A DNA stretch of 64,000 nt from Pseudomonadales bacterium. Lineage in GTDB: Bacteria; Pseudomonadota; Gammaproteobacteria; Pseudomonadales; Ketobacteraceae. How positions within the stretch are numbered: the stretch's first letter is position 1; each line of letters begins with the position of its first letter. The stretch lies in the NCBI GenBank assembly GCA_020062665.1, contig JAGUVW010000008.1:62001-126000 (forward strand). The letters are read 5' to 3'. The notes under the pieces were generated by a model that saw only the letters and a program-made list of their open reading frames with translations, was not told where the DNA came from and did no database searches. This document shows, piece by piece, positions 18,309 to 27,781 of the stretch. The position numbers and the translations under genes are program-made.

Positions 18309-19112
18309 ATGTTCGAACGGCTCGATCTGTCGGCCCTCATCAAGTCGGTACTGGTGCATCTGGGCGTCATCAGCATGTTCTTTTTCAGCTGGAAATCCGC
18401 TGAGGATGTAGTGCTGCCCAAAGCCATGCCCCAGCACGTTACGGCCGTGATCATCGAGAAAAAGCCCCAGCCGCCAGCGCCGCAGAAGGCAGCTCCACCG
18501 CCACCGAAAAAGCCAGAACCGCCCAAGCCAGAACCCAAAAAGCCTGAGCCCAAGAAACCGGAACCCAAGAAGCCTGAGCCCAAGAAACCGGAACCCAAGA
18601 AGCCTGAGCCGAAAAAGCCTCAGCCCAAGAAACCGGAACCCAAAAAGCCCGAGCCCAAAAAGCCAGAACCGAAGAAACCGGAGCCCAAGCAGGAATCGGT
18701 GGACTTCAGCGATATACTCAAGAGCGAAATGAAGCAGCTCGACAAGTCGCCGCCGAAGAAGGTGGAGCCCAAACCGGCGCCAGCAGCGGCTGCCACGTCC
18801 ACCAGCGACAAAGAGCAGGATGAAATCCAGGAGTTTATCGGTCTGATTCAGCAGACGATCTCCCGCAACTGGGTGCGACCACCCAGCGCGCGCACTGGCA
18901 TGGTGGTGACACTGCGGATCAATTTGCTGCCCGGCGGTGAACTGAATGATGTGAACATACTCAAAAGCAGTGGCAACGCAGCTTTCGATCGATCCGCCCT
19001 GGCGGCGGTACAAAAGGCGGGTCGCTTCCCTGTTCCGGAGGATCCGATCAAATTCAATCGCAATTTCCGCACCCTCAATGTGCGGTTTGCGCCAGATGAT
19101 TTGCTTTACTGA
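18309..19112 (+). CDS. tolA: Tol-Pal energy-transducing protein TolA with a KPEP repeat
   Basis: A 267-residue protein: a single membrane helix near the N-terminus ([15 protein letters not shown]), a periplasmic rod, and a C-terminal TonB-like domain (about residues 165-267) that binds Pal/TolB. The rod here is a five-residue repeat EPKKP (about ten copies, residues about 74-127) instead of the long Lys/Ala helix of E. coli TolA, which has 421 residues. A short Pro/Lys-rich rod is more TonB-like. It sits within tolQRAB-pal, so its role is clear from position. Confidence 0.93.
   Translation: MFERLDLSALIKSVLVHLGVISMFFFSWKSAEDVVLPKAMPQHVTAVIIEKKPQPPAPQKAAPPPPKKPEPPKPEPKKPEPKKPEPKKPEPKKPEPKKPEPKKPQPKKPEPKKPEPKKPEPKKPEPKQESVDFSDILKSEMKQLDKSPPKKVEPKPAPAAAATSTSDKEQDEIQEFIGLIQQTISRNWVRPPSARTGMVVTLRINLLPGGELNDVNILKSSGNAAFDRSALAAVQKAGRFPVPEDPIKFNRNFRTLNVRFAPDDLLY
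18531..18690 (+). repeat. In-frame tandem 15/30-bp repeat in tolA
   Basis: Repeats of a 15-bp unit coding EPKKP, with codon choice alternating (aaaccggaa then aagcctgag) to give a 30-bp higher period. One unit has Gln for Glu. Tandem repeats like this can change copy number by slippage. Confidence 0.85.
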
Positions 19113-19135
19113 AACACGCGGAGTCAGAAAAGACC

Positions 19136-20419
19136 ATGTTCGTTCGTTATTTCCTAGCCGTTTTTTTGGCGCTGGCCTGCGCAGCGGCACGCGCAGAACT
19201 GACTATCGAGATTACCAAGGGGATGGATAATGCTGTCCCGATCGCGATCGTGCCCTTCGGCTGGGCCCAGCCCAACCGGTTGCCGGAAGACGTGTCTGCC
19301 ATCGTTTCGGCAGATCTGCATCGCTCCGGCCAGTTCAAACCGCTCGACAGGGCGGACATGCTGAGCCGCCCCACCGAAGCGTCCCAGGTGTTTTATCGGG
19401 ACTGGAAAGTGCTGAAAACAGAGTACCTGGTGATCGGCAAGCTGATACCCGTTGATGGCGGGCGTTACCGTGCCGATTTCCAGATCTTTGATGTATTCCA
19501 GCAGCGACCGATCAAGAGCGCGTCGGTGACCAGCACCAACCTGCGGGCGTTGGCCCATGGTGTCAGCGACATCATCTATCTGACGCTGACCGGCATCCGT
19601 GGGGCATTCTCCACCCGTATCCTCTACGTCACCATGGAACGGATGGGGCCTAAGAAGCAGCGCTACCGCCTGTACGTGGCCGATGTGGATGGTCACAACG
19701 ATCGCATCATTCTGGAATCACCTGAGCCCATCCTGTCGCCGACCTGGGCACCTAATGGCCGGCACGTGGCCTATGTGTCATTCCAGAGCACTCGCCCTTC
19801 TATTTATATCCAGGATACGGTGACGGGTCGGCAGCAGAAGATCACCGGCTTCCCGGGCCTGAATGGCGCACCTTCGTTTTCCCCTGATGGCAAGCAGTTG
19901 GCGATGGTGCTGTCGAAAGACGGCAACCCGGAAATCTACATCATGACGCTGGCCAACGGACAATTGCGCCGGTTGACCAACCACTATGCCATCGATACCG
20001 AGCCCACCTGGTCGCCGGATGGGCAGAGCATCCTCTTTACCTCCGAGCGCGGTGGCTCACCACAAATTTATCGCCAGCATATTGCAAGTGGAAAGGTGGA
20101 ACGATTAACATTCGACGGCAATTACAATGCGCGTCCAGCATTGACTCCAGATGGTCGTTTCCTTGCTATGGTTCATCGATCAAACGGTGTTTTCCACATA
20201 GCGGTGAAGGATCTGGTGCGGGGGACATTCAATGTCCTGACCGAAACGGATCTGGATGAGTCGCCCAGCATTGCCCCCAACGCCAGCATGATTCTCTACG
20301 CCACGCTCCATGGTGGTCGTGGGGTGTTGTCGGCTGTGTCGCTGGATGGCAGGGTCAACGTTCGGTTGCCGTCCCGTTATGGCGATGTACGGGAACCCAG
20401 CTGGTCGCCGTTTTTGTAA
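19136..20419 (+). CDS. tolB: Tol-Pal periplasmic beta-propeller TolB
   Basis: This 427-residue protein has a Sec signal peptide ([15 protein letters not shown]) and then the TolB N-terminal domain (about 22-150) and a six-bladed beta-propeller. Propeller repeats show WSPDG and FSPDGKQLA-type motifs (for example [18 protein letters not shown]). It binds Pal and TolA in the periplasm. Length matches E. coli TolB (430). Confidence 0.97.
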   Translation: MFVRYFLAVFLALACAAARAELTIEITKGMDNAVPIAIVPFGWAQPNRLPEDVSAIVSADLHRSGQFKPLDRADMLSRPTEASQVFYRDWKVLKTEYLVIGKLIPVDGGRYRADFQIFDVFQQRPIKSASVTSTNLRALAHGVSDIIYLTLTGIRGAFSTRILYVTMERMGPKKQRYRLYVADVDGHNDRIILESPEPILSPTWAPNGRHVAYVSFQSTRPSIYIQDTVTGRQQKITGFPGLNGAPSFSPDGKQLAMVLSKDGNPEIYIMTLANGQLRRLTNHYAIDTEPTWSPDGQSILFTSERGGSPQIYRQHIASGKVERLTFDGNYNARPALTPDGRFLAMVHRSNGVFHIAVKDLVRGTFNVLTETDLDESPSIAPNASMILYATLHGGRGVLSAVSLDGRVNVRLPSRYGDVREPSWSPFL

Positions 20420-20499
20420 AAAAATTGATTGCAGCCTGTTTTAATTCGTTCACCGAATCTTTAATATTCGCGAGGATTTCTACTCGCAGGAGTTAACTT

Positions 20500-21006
20500 A
20501 TGTCAATCTTCACTCGTAACCACCTTGTTGCCTTGATCGCTGCTGCTTCTATCGCTGGTTGCAGCTCCACTCCGGAAGACACCTCAGGTTCCGCTCCGGT
20601 GAGCGATACCACTTCCTATGAAACCTCAACTCCTGCATCCAGCGCTTCCCAAAGCGATCCTGCGCTGCAGGGCCGGGTTGTGTACTTCGATTTCGACAAG
20701 TACGACATCCGCTATGATTCCGAAGCCGTTCTGAACGCTCACGCTGCTTACCTGTCCGCACGTCCCGCTGCCCGCGTACGTGTAGAAGGTCACGCTGACG
20801 AGCGCGGCACTCGCGAATACAACATGGCTCTGGGTGAGCGTCGTGCCAAGGCTGTTGCAGCTTACCTGGCTTCCAAGGGTGCTTCTTCCAGCCAAATCGA
20901 AGTGATCAGCTATGGTGAAGAGCGTCCGGTTGCTCTGGGCCATGAAGAAAGCTCCTGGGCTCAGAACCGTCGCGCTGAACTGCAGTACACTTCCGAAGCG
21001 CCTTGA
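20500..21006 (+). CDS. pal: Peptidoglycan-associated lipoprotein Pal
   Basis: A 168-residue lipoprotein with lipobox IAGCSS (Cys near residue 21), a Ser/Thr-rich linker, and an OmpA-like peptidoglycan-binding domain (about residues 60-168) with FDFDKYDIRYDSE, GHADERGTREYNMALGERRA and RRAEL. It tethers the outer membrane to peptidoglycan and to Tol. The 80-base gap after tolB is AT-rich and ends with AGGAG, suggesting extra promoter or processing signals that raise pal expression. The stop overlaps the cpoB start (TGATG). Confidence 0.97.
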   Translation: MSIFTRNHLVALIAAASIAGCSSTPEDTSGSAPVSDTTSYETSTPASSASQSDPALQGRVVYFDFDKYDIRYDSEAVLNAHAAYLSARPAARVRVEGHADERGTREYNMALGERRAKAVAAYLASKGASSSQIEVISYGEERPVALGHEESSWAQNRRAELQYTSEAP

Positions 21007-21872
21007 TGCGTAAGGTAGTACTGGTTCTTCTGGCAGCAGCTATCGCCGTTCCGGTGGTAGCTGCTCCTCCCTATGAGCCCTACCCGGGCACAAAGCGCAG
21101 CTCCGGCAGCGCCTCCTCAAGTTCATCATCGTCCAGCGCTTCCCAGCCCCCCGCCACTACCTATGGCTCCGGTGTAAAAACCTATGGGATAGGTGGTTCG
21201 GACGCCGAATTCGACTACAAACCTGCAGCTTCCACCTCAGCAGCCAGTTCCGGCGTGCCTTCATCCAATTGGGATACCTATTCCCAGATGCAGCAGATGC
21301 AGCAGGAAATCCAGACCCTTCGAGGCACGGTTGAACAGCTGTCAAATGAGCTGGAGCTGATGCGTAAGCAGGCCCGTGAGCGCTATCTGGATCTGGATAC
21401 CCGCATCAACCAGTTGCGGGGTGGCAGTGCAGCTGCCGTGCCGGTCGCTGCAGGTGGTGAAGCAGCCGAAAGCGTCGCGCCGGCATCAGCCAGTGCAGAT
21501 GATAAAACCCTGTACGACCAGGCCAGTGACCTGCGTCGCCAGCAAAAATTCGATGAATCCATCGCTGTGATGGAGGATCTGCTGAAGCGTTCTCCGGATG
21601 GCATGTATGCACCCTACTGTGAGTATTGGCTGGGTGAGATGTACATGGTGGTAAAGCCGGTTCAGCTGGACAAGGCAAAAGCCCATTTCATTACCTTGAT
21701 CGGCAATCATGGCGATCACGTCAAGGTACCGGATGCGATGTACAAGCTGGGTAAGCTGTTCGCCAGCCAGGGTGAGAAGGCCAAGGCCAAGGCCACGCTG
21801 AATGAACTCGTCAAGAAGCATCCCGACAAGCCGGCAGCCAATCTGGCCAAGGATCTTCTTAAAACATTGTAG
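21006..21872 (+). CDS. cpoB: Cell division coordinator CpoB (YbgF), TPR protein
   Basis: A 288-residue periplasmic protein. Signal peptide at residues 1-20 (VVLVLLAAAIAVPVVAA), then a Ser/Gly-rich linker, a coiled-coil trimerisation segment (MQQMQQEIQTLRGTVEQLSNE about 95-125) and C-terminal TPR repeats (TLYDQASDLRRQQ to the end). CpoB coordinates peptidoglycan synthesis with Tol constriction. It is coupled to pal by the TGATG overlap; the apparent TTG start three bases earlier was not used. It is the last gene of the Tol cluster. Confidence 0.95.
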   Translation: MRKVVLVLLAAAIAVPVVAAPPYEPYPGTKRSSGSASSSSSSSSASQPPATTYGSGVKTYGIGGSDAEFDYKPAASTSAASSGVPSSNWDTYSQMQQMQQEIQTLRGTVEQLSNELELMRKQARERYLDLDTRINQLRGGSAAAVPVAAGGEAAESVAPASASADDKTLYDQASDLRRQQKFDESIAVMEDLLKRSPDGMYAPYCEYWLGEMYMVVKPVQLDKAKAHFITLIGNHGDHVKVPDAMYKLGKLFASQGEKAKAKATLNELVKKHPDKPAANLAKDLLKTL

Positions 21873-21949
21873 ACGCTTCTGTCTCGCTGTTCTTGAGCGC
21901 GCTCTGCCCCTCGGTTAACATGACGTCCCTTTTGATGTCGGGGTGACCC

Positions 21950-22594
21950 GTGTCCCAGCTTCGCATTACCGAGATCTTTCATTCGCTTCAGGGTGAGGCC
22001 CGTACGGTTGGCTTCCCCACCGTTTTTGTGCGCCTTACTGGTTGTCCGTTGCGCTGTCAGTACTGTGATACCAGCTACGCTTTCTCGGGTGGAGAGCTTC
22101 GCACTATTTCCGAAATCCTTTCCCAAGTGGCTGAATTCAAAGCACGTTTTGTTACCGTCACCGGGGGGGAACCTCTGGCGCAGCCGGAATGTCTGCCGCT
22201 TTTGACGGCCCTGTGTGACGCGGGTTATTCGGTTTCGCTGGAAACCAGCGGCGCCCTCGATATCAGTGCTGTCGATGGGCGGGCGAGTGTGGTGATGGAT
22301 CTGAAAACGCCGGATTCAGGCGAGTGCCATCGCAACCTGTACGCCAACGTGGATTATTTGAAGCCACTGGATCAGGTGAAGTTTGTTATCTGCAGTCGCA
22401 ACGATTATCAGTGGGCGCGGTTGAAACTGGATGAGTTCCATCTGGCTGGCAGGGTGGACGACGTGCTGTTTTCGCCGAGTCACGGGCAAGTCAGTCCTAC
22501 TGAGCTGGCAGAGTGGATTCTGGAGGATCGGTTGCCGGTGCGTTTTCAGATCCAGCTGCACAAATTGCTGTGGGCCGACGAGCCGGGGCGCTGA
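21950..22594 (+). CDS. queE: 7-carboxy-7-deazaguanine synthase QueE
   Basis: A 214-residue radical-SAM enzyme that makes 7-carboxy-7-deazaguanine in the preQ0/queuosine pathway. CRYC-like cluster motif CPLRCQYCDTSYAF (CxxxCxxC) near residue 28 holds the [4Fe-4S] cluster, followed by TVTGGEPLAQPE for SAM binding. The start at GTG 21950 gives SQLRITEIFHSLQGE, the family N-terminus. Product feeds QueC, encoded four bases downstream. Placement of queE/queC after cpoB is a familiar Pseudomonas-like arrangement. Confidence 0.96.
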   Translation: MSQLRITEIFHSLQGEARTVGFPTVFVRLTGCPLRCQYCDTSYAFSGGELRTISEILSQVAEFKARFVTVTGGEPLAQPECLPLLTALCDAGYSVSLETSGALDISAVDGRASVVMDLKTPDSGECHRNLYANVDYLKPLDQVKFVICSRNDYQWARLKLDEFHLAGRVDDVLFSPSHGQVSPTELAEWILEDRLPVRFQIQLHKLLWADEPGR

Positions 22595-22597
22595 AGA

Positions 22598-23281
22598 ATG
22601 AGTACCATCAAACCGAAAGCCGTGGTGCTGTTGTCCGGGGGGCTCGATTCGGCCACCTGCCTAGCCATTGCCCGCGACCAGGGTTTTGATTGCTTCGCCA
22701 TGAGCTTTGACTACGGGCAGCGACATGAGTCTGAACTGCGTGCTGCCAGGAATGTGGCCGAGGCGATGGGTGCTGCGGCGTTCAAGGTCATCCATATCAA
22801 CATGGGCGATATCGGTGGTTCGGCGTTGACCGATCACTCCATTGCCGTACCCGAGACGCCCACAGAAGGCATTCCGGTTACCTACGTGCCGGCGCGCAAC
22901 ACGGTTTTTCTTTCGCTCGCGCTGGGCTGGGCTGAAGTGCTGGACGCCGACGCCATCTTCATCGGCGTGAATGCGGTGGATTATTCCGGTTATCCTGATT
23001 GCCGTCCGGCGTTTATCAGCGCTTTTGAGAGCCTGGCCAATCTGGCAACCAAAAGGGGCGTCGAAGGCCGGCCAATCCGGATTCAGGCGCCTTTGTTGCG
23101 TCTGACCAAGGGCCAGATTATCGAGATGGGCACTCGCCTGGGGGTGGATTACAGCCTGACGGTGTCTTGCTACCAGGCCGACAGCGAGGGTCGGGCCTGC
23201 GGTCGCTGTGACAGCTGCCGGTTGCGGCGAGCAGGCTTTGAGCAGGCCGGTTTGCAGGATCCCACCCGATATCGCGTATGA
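22598..23281 (+). CDS. queC: 7-cyano-7-deazaguanine synthase QueC
   Basis: A 227-residue ATP-dependent enzyme converting 7-carboxy-7-deazaguanine to preQ0. The PP-loop [11 protein letters not shown] near residue 12 binds ATP; zinc-binding cysteines lie in [17 protein letters not shown] near the C-terminus. [13 protein letters not shown] is a typical family motif. The two genes supply queuosine for tRNA and possibly DNA deazapurines; no dpd modification genes are nearby. Confidence 0.97.
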   Translation: MSTIKPKAVVLLSGGLDSATCLAIARDQGFDCFAMSFDYGQRHESELRAARNVAEAMGAAAFKVIHINMGDIGGSALTDHSIAVPETPTEGIPVTYVPARNTVFLSLALGWAEVLDADAIFIGVNAVDYSGYPDCRPAFISAFESLANLATKRGVEGRPIRIQAPLLRLTKGQIIEMGTRLGVDYSLTVSCYQADSEGRACGRCDSCRLRRAGFEQAGLQDPTRYRV

Positions 23282-23407
23282 GTTGGCCGATTCGGTTGAT
23301 CAAAAAATCCCCCCAGTTTTCAGCGAGTTTTTGCCGCGTCGTTCTTTGTAAAGGGATAACTTCAAAAATAATTATAAAAATCAAGATCATAAAATTTGAA
23401 AAAAGGC

Positions 23408-23435
23408 TTGTGCTTAAGAATTAAATCAGTAATAT
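23408..23435 (+). promoter_or_regulatory. Candidate promoter for tRNA-Lys
   Basis: TTGTGC at 23408-23413, 16 bases, TAATAT at 23430-23435, followed by a GC-rich stretch (cgcacccg) before the tRNA start at 23447. A GC-rich discriminator is typical of stringently controlled stable-RNA promoters. The upstream 80 bases are very AT-rich. Confidence 0.5.
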
Positions 23436-23446
23436 ACGCACCCGTC

Positions 23447-23522
23447 GGGTCGTTAGCTCAGTCGGTAGAGCAGTTGGCTTTTAACCAATTGGTCGATGGT
23501 TCGAATCCATCACGACCCACCA
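23447..23522 (+). tRNA. tRNA-Lys (anticodon UUU)
   Basis: A 76-base cloverleaf: acceptor 5-prime GGGTCGT pairs with ACGACCC, the D-arm contains GCTCAGTCGGTAGAGC, the anticodon loop CTTTTAA has TTT at 23480-23482, the T-arm has GGTTCGAATCC, and the encoded 3-prime CCA ends at 23522 (discriminator A). It decodes AAA/AAG. Terminator follows at once. Confidence 0.97.
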
Positions 23523-23527
23523 AATTC

Positions 23528-23555
23528 AAGGGCTGCAGCAATGCAGCCCTTTTTT
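23528..23555 (+). terminator. Terminator after tRNA-Lys
   Basis: Ten-bp perfect stem 23528-23537 with 23542-23551, GCAA loop, followed by T-run. Confidence 0.93.
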
Positions 23556-23604
23556 ATTTCCTGTCTCGCCCTCATATCGTAAAAAATGCAAAAAGGGTTC
23601 TTTC

Positions 23605-23632
23605 CTGCCGGACATAGTCGCTGTGGTATGAT
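23605..23632 (+). promoter_or_regulatory. Candidate extended -10 promoter for nadA
   Basis: TATGAT at 23627-23632 is preceded by TG with one base between (extended -10), 61 bases before the nadA ATG; a weak -35-like CTGCCG is at 23605-23610. Confidence 0.5.
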
Positions 23633-23692
23633 TTTGCCCTTATTGCCTGCTGCTGGCTGGTTGTTGCCAGGATCTACAAGAGGTTGTTTGCA

Positions 23693-24748
23693 ATGAACAA
23701 TGCAGTAATCGAGATGGTTCGTTCCCACTTGCATCAGGGTGATCAGCCGCCCATGAGTGAGGAGGCCAAGGCAGGTTACCGCAGCCGTATTAAGGAACTG
23801 TTGCAGCAGCAGAATGCGGTTCTGGTGGCGCATTATTATACCGATGCCGAGCTGCAGTCCCTGGCCGAGGAAACCGGTGGTTGCGTGTCGGATTCCCTGG
23901 AAATGGCGCGCTTCGGCAAGGAGCACCCGGCTAAAACGCTGATCGTGGCCGGCGTCAAATTCATGGGCGAAACCGCCAAGATCCTGAGCCCTGAGAAAAC
24001 CGTGCTGATGCCGACGCTGGAAGCGACCTGCTCGCTGGATCTGGGCTGCCCGGTGGAGGCGTTTGCCGCTTTCTGCGATCAGCATCCGGAGCGGGAAGTG
24101 GTGGTGTACGCCAATACGTCGGCAGCGGTGAAGGCCAGGGCAGATTGGGTGGTGACATCCAGTATTGCTGTGGATCTGATTGATCACCTGCATGGCCAGG
24201 GTAAGAAGCTCATCTGGGCGCCAGACAAGCACCTGGGTGCTTACGTGCAGAAACAGACCGGTGCTGACATGCTGCTTTGGGACAGCGCCTGCATCGTGCA
24301 CGAGGAATTCAAGGCCAAGGCACTGCAGGATCTGCTGAAAGCCAATCCCGGTGCTGCCATCCTGGTTCATCCGGAGTCGCCGGAATCCGTCGTCGCCATG
24401 GCGGACGTGGTGGGTTCCACTTCACAACTGATCAATGCAGCCAAGACCCTTCCCAATGAAACCCTGATCGTTGCCACCGACCGGGGCATCTTCTACAAGA
24501 TGCAGCAGGTTGCGCCGGGCAAACGCCTTATCGAAGCACCTACGGCCGGTAATGGCGCCACCTGTCGATCCTGCGCCCACTGCCCGTGGATGGCGATGAA
24601 CACGCTCGAATCGCTCGCGCACGAACTGGAGCATCATGAAAATGAAATCCAGGTTGATCCTGCGTTGATTGAGCGTGCGATGGTGCCGCTCAATCGCATG
24701 CTGGAGTTCGCGCGCAACAACAGGAAGGCGGTGAAGGGTAACGCCTGA
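23693..24748 (+). CDS. nadA: Quinolinate synthase NadA
   Basis: A 351-residue [4Fe-4S] enzyme condensing iminoaspartate with dihydroxyacetone phosphate to quinolinate for NAD synthesis. [18 protein letters not shown] near residue 45 is a family motif; cluster Cys appear in TCSLDLGCP and in [16 protein letters not shown]. The start at ATG 23693 has AAGAGG about ten bases upstream; the in-frame TTG at 23684 is less likely. No nadB or nadC is in the window. Confidence 0.97.
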   Translation: MNNAVIEMVRSHLHQGDQPPMSEEAKAGYRSRIKELLQQQNAVLVAHYYTDAELQSLAEETGGCVSDSLEMARFGKEHPAKTLIVAGVKFMGETAKILSPEKTVLMPTLEATCSLDLGCPVEAFAAFCDQHPEREVVVYANTSAAVKARADWVVTSSIAVDLIDHLHGQGKKLIWAPDKHLGAYVQKQTGADMLLWDSACIVHEEFKAKALQDLLKANPGAAILVHPESPESVVAMADVVGSTSQLINAAKTLPNETLIVATDRGIFYKMQQVAPGKRLIEAPTAGNGATCRSCAHCPWMAMNTLESLAHELEHHENEIQVDPALIERAMVPLNRMLEFARNNRKAVKGNA

Positions 24749-24754
24749 CGTCCG

Positions 24755-26206
24755 TTAGAAATTCAGGTCGTTGAGTGATGCCCGCATTTCCTCCATGCGC
24801 GCGTTGATGCGGGCGGCGGTCTGAAACTGCTTTTCGGCCAGAGGCAGTGCGTATTGAAGCTGCTCAATGGCGCTCATGGTTCGACCGTGCAGATAATAGT
24901 ATTCGGCCTTGGCCTGATAAACCCCGAGACGGTCGTTGCTCTTGCCGTGTGCCTCGGCCAGCAGGTTCCACAATAGCGGCAAGGTTTCGCGCTGTGTCAG
25001 CTGATAGCGCAGAATATTGATAGCTTCATCTTCCTGCTTGATCTTGATCAGCGACGACGCATACAGGGTCGACAGCACAAAATTATCCGGGCTGTATTTC
25101 AGCGCGCCTTTCAGCAGGGTTGCTGCTTCGTCGTAGCGTCCCATCTGTCCCAGAATTTCTGCCTTGGTAGCGATATAGGTGATGCGCTGGGGCCGGTATT
25201 CCACCAGCTGGTTGATGTTTTTCAGGGCGAGATCGAGCTGGTTTGCCTTGCGATAGGCGCAGGCCAGTCCGTATTCGACAGCTTCCAGTATCTGCGGACT
25301 GTTCTTGCGCTGGGTTTGCAGATCCAGAATGGTGGCGTTGGTGTCCTGGGCAAACAGAATCTGCGCGCGCATTTTCATCAGCGCAAATTCCAGGGAGGTG
25401 CTGTTGGGGCGTGATGGCAGCTGGGCGGCGCGGGTGCGGGCATCGGTGATCCGCGATTCGGTGACCGGGTGAGTGAGGAGAAATTCCGGTGGCAGGGTGC
25501 CGTAGTATCGCATGCTGCGCTGCAGGGCTTCGAAGAAGTCCGCCATGGCGCCGGGATTCATGCCGGAGCGGGCCAGTGTCTGCATGCCAACCCGGTCGGC
25601 TTCCTGTTCGTTGCTGCGGCTGAAGCGCAATTGGGATTCGATGGCGGCGGCCTGGGTGGTGGCCAGGGCAGCCATGCCCGCATCGCCACCGGCAGTTGCG
25701 GCGATGGCGACGCTGGCGAGCAGGGCGGCCAGGGTTGCCCACGAGGTGTTCTGCGACCGTTCCAGCGCTCTGGCGAAATGGCGTTGGCTGAGGTGCGCCA
25801 ATTCGTGCGCGATGACCCCGGCCAGCTCATCTTCGCTGCGCGCATTCAGCAGCAGGCCGCCGTTGAGCCCCATGACACCGCCAGGTACTGCAAAAGCGTT
25901 GATATCCGGACTCTGGATCACCACCATTTCGATCTGCGGATTCTGCAAATCGCTGTTCGACGCCAGCCGGTAAACCAGTTCATACAGATAGTCGTGAATC
26001 AGGGGATCCTGGATGATGGGAGCCTGGGCTCGTAGCTGCCGCAGCCAGGCACGGCCTATCCTGTACTCCTGTTCGGCGCTGATGACCGACGATGAGGCGT
26101 CGCCCAGCTTGGGCAGTTCGTCAGCAGAAGCGTGGGTGTGCACCAGCCACTGGCTGCTTGCCAGAACCAGCCAGATAATCGTTCGGATCCAAAACTGCAG
26201 ATTCAT
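24755..26206 (-). CDS. BepA-like M48 periplasmic metalloprotease with TPR
   Basis: A 483-residue protein with a signal peptide (IRTIIWLVLASSQWLVHTHA), an M48 peptidase domain with zinc motif HELAH at residues 134-138 (AGVIAHELAHLSQRH) and the third ligand Glu in SNEQEADRVG, and C-terminal TPR repeats (about 290-480). It closely follows the BepA/YfgC design (E. coli BepA 487 residues), which handles LptD and BamA assembly quality in the periplasm. It converges with nadA with a six-base gap and is divergent from a TusA-family gene. Confidence 0.93.
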   Translation of the reverse strand: MNLQFWIRTIIWLVLASSQWLVHTHASADELPKLGDASSSVISAEQEYRIGRAWLRQLRAQAPIIQDPLIHDYLYELVYRLASNSDLQNPQIEMVVIQSPDINAFAVPGGVMGLNGGLLLNARSEDELAGVIAHELAHLSQRHFARALERSQNTSWATLAALLASVAIAATAGGDAGMAALATTQAAAIESQLRFSRSNEQEADRVGMQTLARSGMNPGAMADFFEALQRSMRYYGTLPPEFLLTHPVTESRITDARTRAAQLPSRPNSTSLEFALMKMRAQILFAQDTNATILDLQTQRKNSPQILEAVEYGLACAYRKANQLDLALKNINQLVEYRPQRITYIATKAEILGQMGRYDEAATLLKGALKYSPDNFVLSTLYASSLIKIKQEDEAINILRYQLTQRETLPLLWNLLAEAHGKSNDRLGVYQAKAEYYYLHGRTMSAIEQLQYALPLAEKQFQTAARINARMEEMRASLNDLNF

Positions 26207-26406
26207 AGGAAGCGGGTCGGTCGTACGGGAATGCGGATGACGCTGCGCGAGGTAAATGCGGCTCTATTCCTGTGACAGGTTAGCAGATGTTTTTGAGCAC
26301 ACAAAAGCAAAAATATCATTTACTTACTGTAGGTCGGGTAGGAAATGGGACTAGGCTTGTATATAGTTCGACCGCAATATCATGCAAGAGTGCCAGCCGG
26401 ATTTCG

Positions 26407-26649
26407 ATGAGCATCACCGTAGAATTGGACGCCCGTGGATTGCAGTGCCCACTACCGTTGCTGAAATTGAAGCAGCAGCTGAACAAGCTTGCGCCTGGCG
26501 ATCGTGTTGTTGTGCAAACCACTGATGCCGGTTCTGTGAGGGACTTTCAGGCGTTCGCCCAGCAGGCGCAGCACCAACTGCATGAATATCGTGAAGCGGG
26601 TGGCGTATTTCATTTCCTTATCGAAAAAGGGCAGCAGGGCCATTCGTAA
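26407..26649 (+). CDS. TusA/SirA family sulfur-carrier-like protein
   Basis: An 80-residue protein with the family motif LDARGLQCPLPLLKLKQ; the Cys in the CPxP motif is the persulfide-carrying residue. TusA relays sulfur for tRNA 2-thiouridine, but paralogues have other roles, so I give no symbol. The start at 26407 begins MSITVELDARGLQCP; a longer frame from 26287 has unlikely composition. Its stop overlaps the start of the permease by one base, so the two are coupled. Confidence 0.88.
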   Translation: MSITVELDARGLQCPLPLLKLKQQLNKLAPGDRVVVQTTDAGSVRDFQAFAQQAQHQLHEYREAGGVFHFLIEKGQQGHS

Positions 26650-27743
26650 TGCTTCAGTTTTTCAATGATCTCTACAAACAGTACTTTTCCGACCAGGAAG
26701 CCATACTGCTGATCATTCTGCTGGCGCTGGGTCTGACCATCATTGTGACCATGGGATCGGTGCTGGCGCCTGTACTGACTGCCATCGTGCTGGCTTACCT
26801 GCTGCAGGGTCTGATTACATTCCTGACCGGTCGCAAGGTACCCAAAACGGTGGCCTTTCTCTCTACCTATCTGTTGTTTCTGGCCGCGCAGGCGGCGTTT
26901 CTGTTCCTGTTGGTGCCGCTCGCCTGGGGTCAGTTGGTGCGGCTGGTGAACGAGCAGTTGCCGCGGGTGCTGGTGGAGTCCAACAGCTTCCTTAACAGCC
27001 TGCCAACCCATTATCCGGAGCTGGTCTCCGCAGACACCGCCAAGGAATTGAGCGGATTTACCACGCAATCCATCACCGGCCTGGTGCAGTCCATTCTGAG
27101 TTTCTCGCTCTCCAACTTTGAAAATTTCATGGGGTTGCTGATCTTTCTGGTGCTGGTGCCGCTGCTGGTATTTTTCTTCCTCAAGGACAAGGATCGCCTG
27201 GTGGCCTGGGCCGTGGGCTTCCTGCCGGAGGAGCGGCCGTTCATCTCCCGCGTTATGACCGAGATGGATATCCAGATCTCGAATTACGTGCGGGGCAAGG
27301 CGATCGAGATCCTGATCTGCGGCGTGGTCACCTACGTCGGTTTTGCTGTGATGGGTGTGAATTACGCGGCGCTGCTGGCGGTGCTGGTAGGGATTAGTGT
27401 GGTGGTGCCCTACATCGGCGCAGTGGTGGTGACAGTGCCGGTGGCACTGGTGGCTTACTTCCAGTTTGGCTGGGGGTCGGAATTCATGTGGGTGATGGTT
27501 GTGTATGGCATCATCCAGGGGCTGGATGGCAATGTGCTGGTGCCGCTGCTGTTTTCCGAAGCGGTGAACCTGCATCCGGTGGCCATTATCACGGCAGTGC
27601 TGGTGTTCGGTGGGTTCTGGGGAGTCTGGGGGGTGTTTTTCGCGATCCCGCTCGCTACGCTGGTCAAGGCGATCATTTCATCATGGCCCCGGCGGGAGCA
27701 GCCGGCCAATTCCACAGAGTGGCTGGAAATCGAGGAAGACTGA
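26649..27743 (+). CDS. perM: PerM / AI-2E family membrane permease
   Basis: A 364-residue protein with about eight membrane helices (AILLIILLALGLTIIVTMGS near the N-terminus; several in 255-340). It has typical AI-2E transporter family motifs such as LLVFFFLKDKDR and GISVVVPYIGAVVVTVPV. The substrate of this family varies or is unknown. Start TAATG overlap with the TusA-like gene suggests cotranslation, an arrangement seen in related genomes; TusA plus PerM may be linked by redox or sulfur, but this is inference. Confidence 0.9.
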   Translation: MLQFFNDLYKQYFSDQEAILLIILLALGLTIIVTMGSVLAPVLTAIVLAYLLQGLITFLTGRKVPKTVAFLSTYLLFLAAQAAFLFLLVPLAWGQLVRLVNEQLPRVLVESNSFLNSLPTHYPELVSADTAKELSGFTTQSITGLVQSILSFSLSNFENFMGLLIFLVLVPLLVFFFLKDKDRLVAWAVGFLPEERPFISRVMTEMDIQISNYVRGKAIEILICGVVTYVGFAVMGVNYAALLAVLVGISVVVPYIGAVVVTVPVALVAYFQFGWGSEFMWVMVVYGIIQGLDGNVLVPLLFSEAVNLHPVAIITAVLVFGGFWGVWGVFFAIPLATLVKAIISSWPRREQPANSTEWLEIEED

Positions 27744-27748
27744 GCCGG

Positions 27749-27772
27749 CAAGGCGGCCAAACTGCCGCCTTG
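27749..27772. terminator. Hairpin between convergent perM and bcp
   Basis: 9-bp stem 27749-27757 with 27764-27772, six-base loop, nine bases after... the perM stop and before the bcp stop; T-runs are short, so it is a weak bidirectional terminator. Confidence 0.5.
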
Positions 27773-27781
27773 TCACTGAAT

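Noticed and set aside
18531-18690. Regular repeats that could suggest a CRISPR-like array
   Set aside because: They are in-frame coding repeats of tolA with no spacers.
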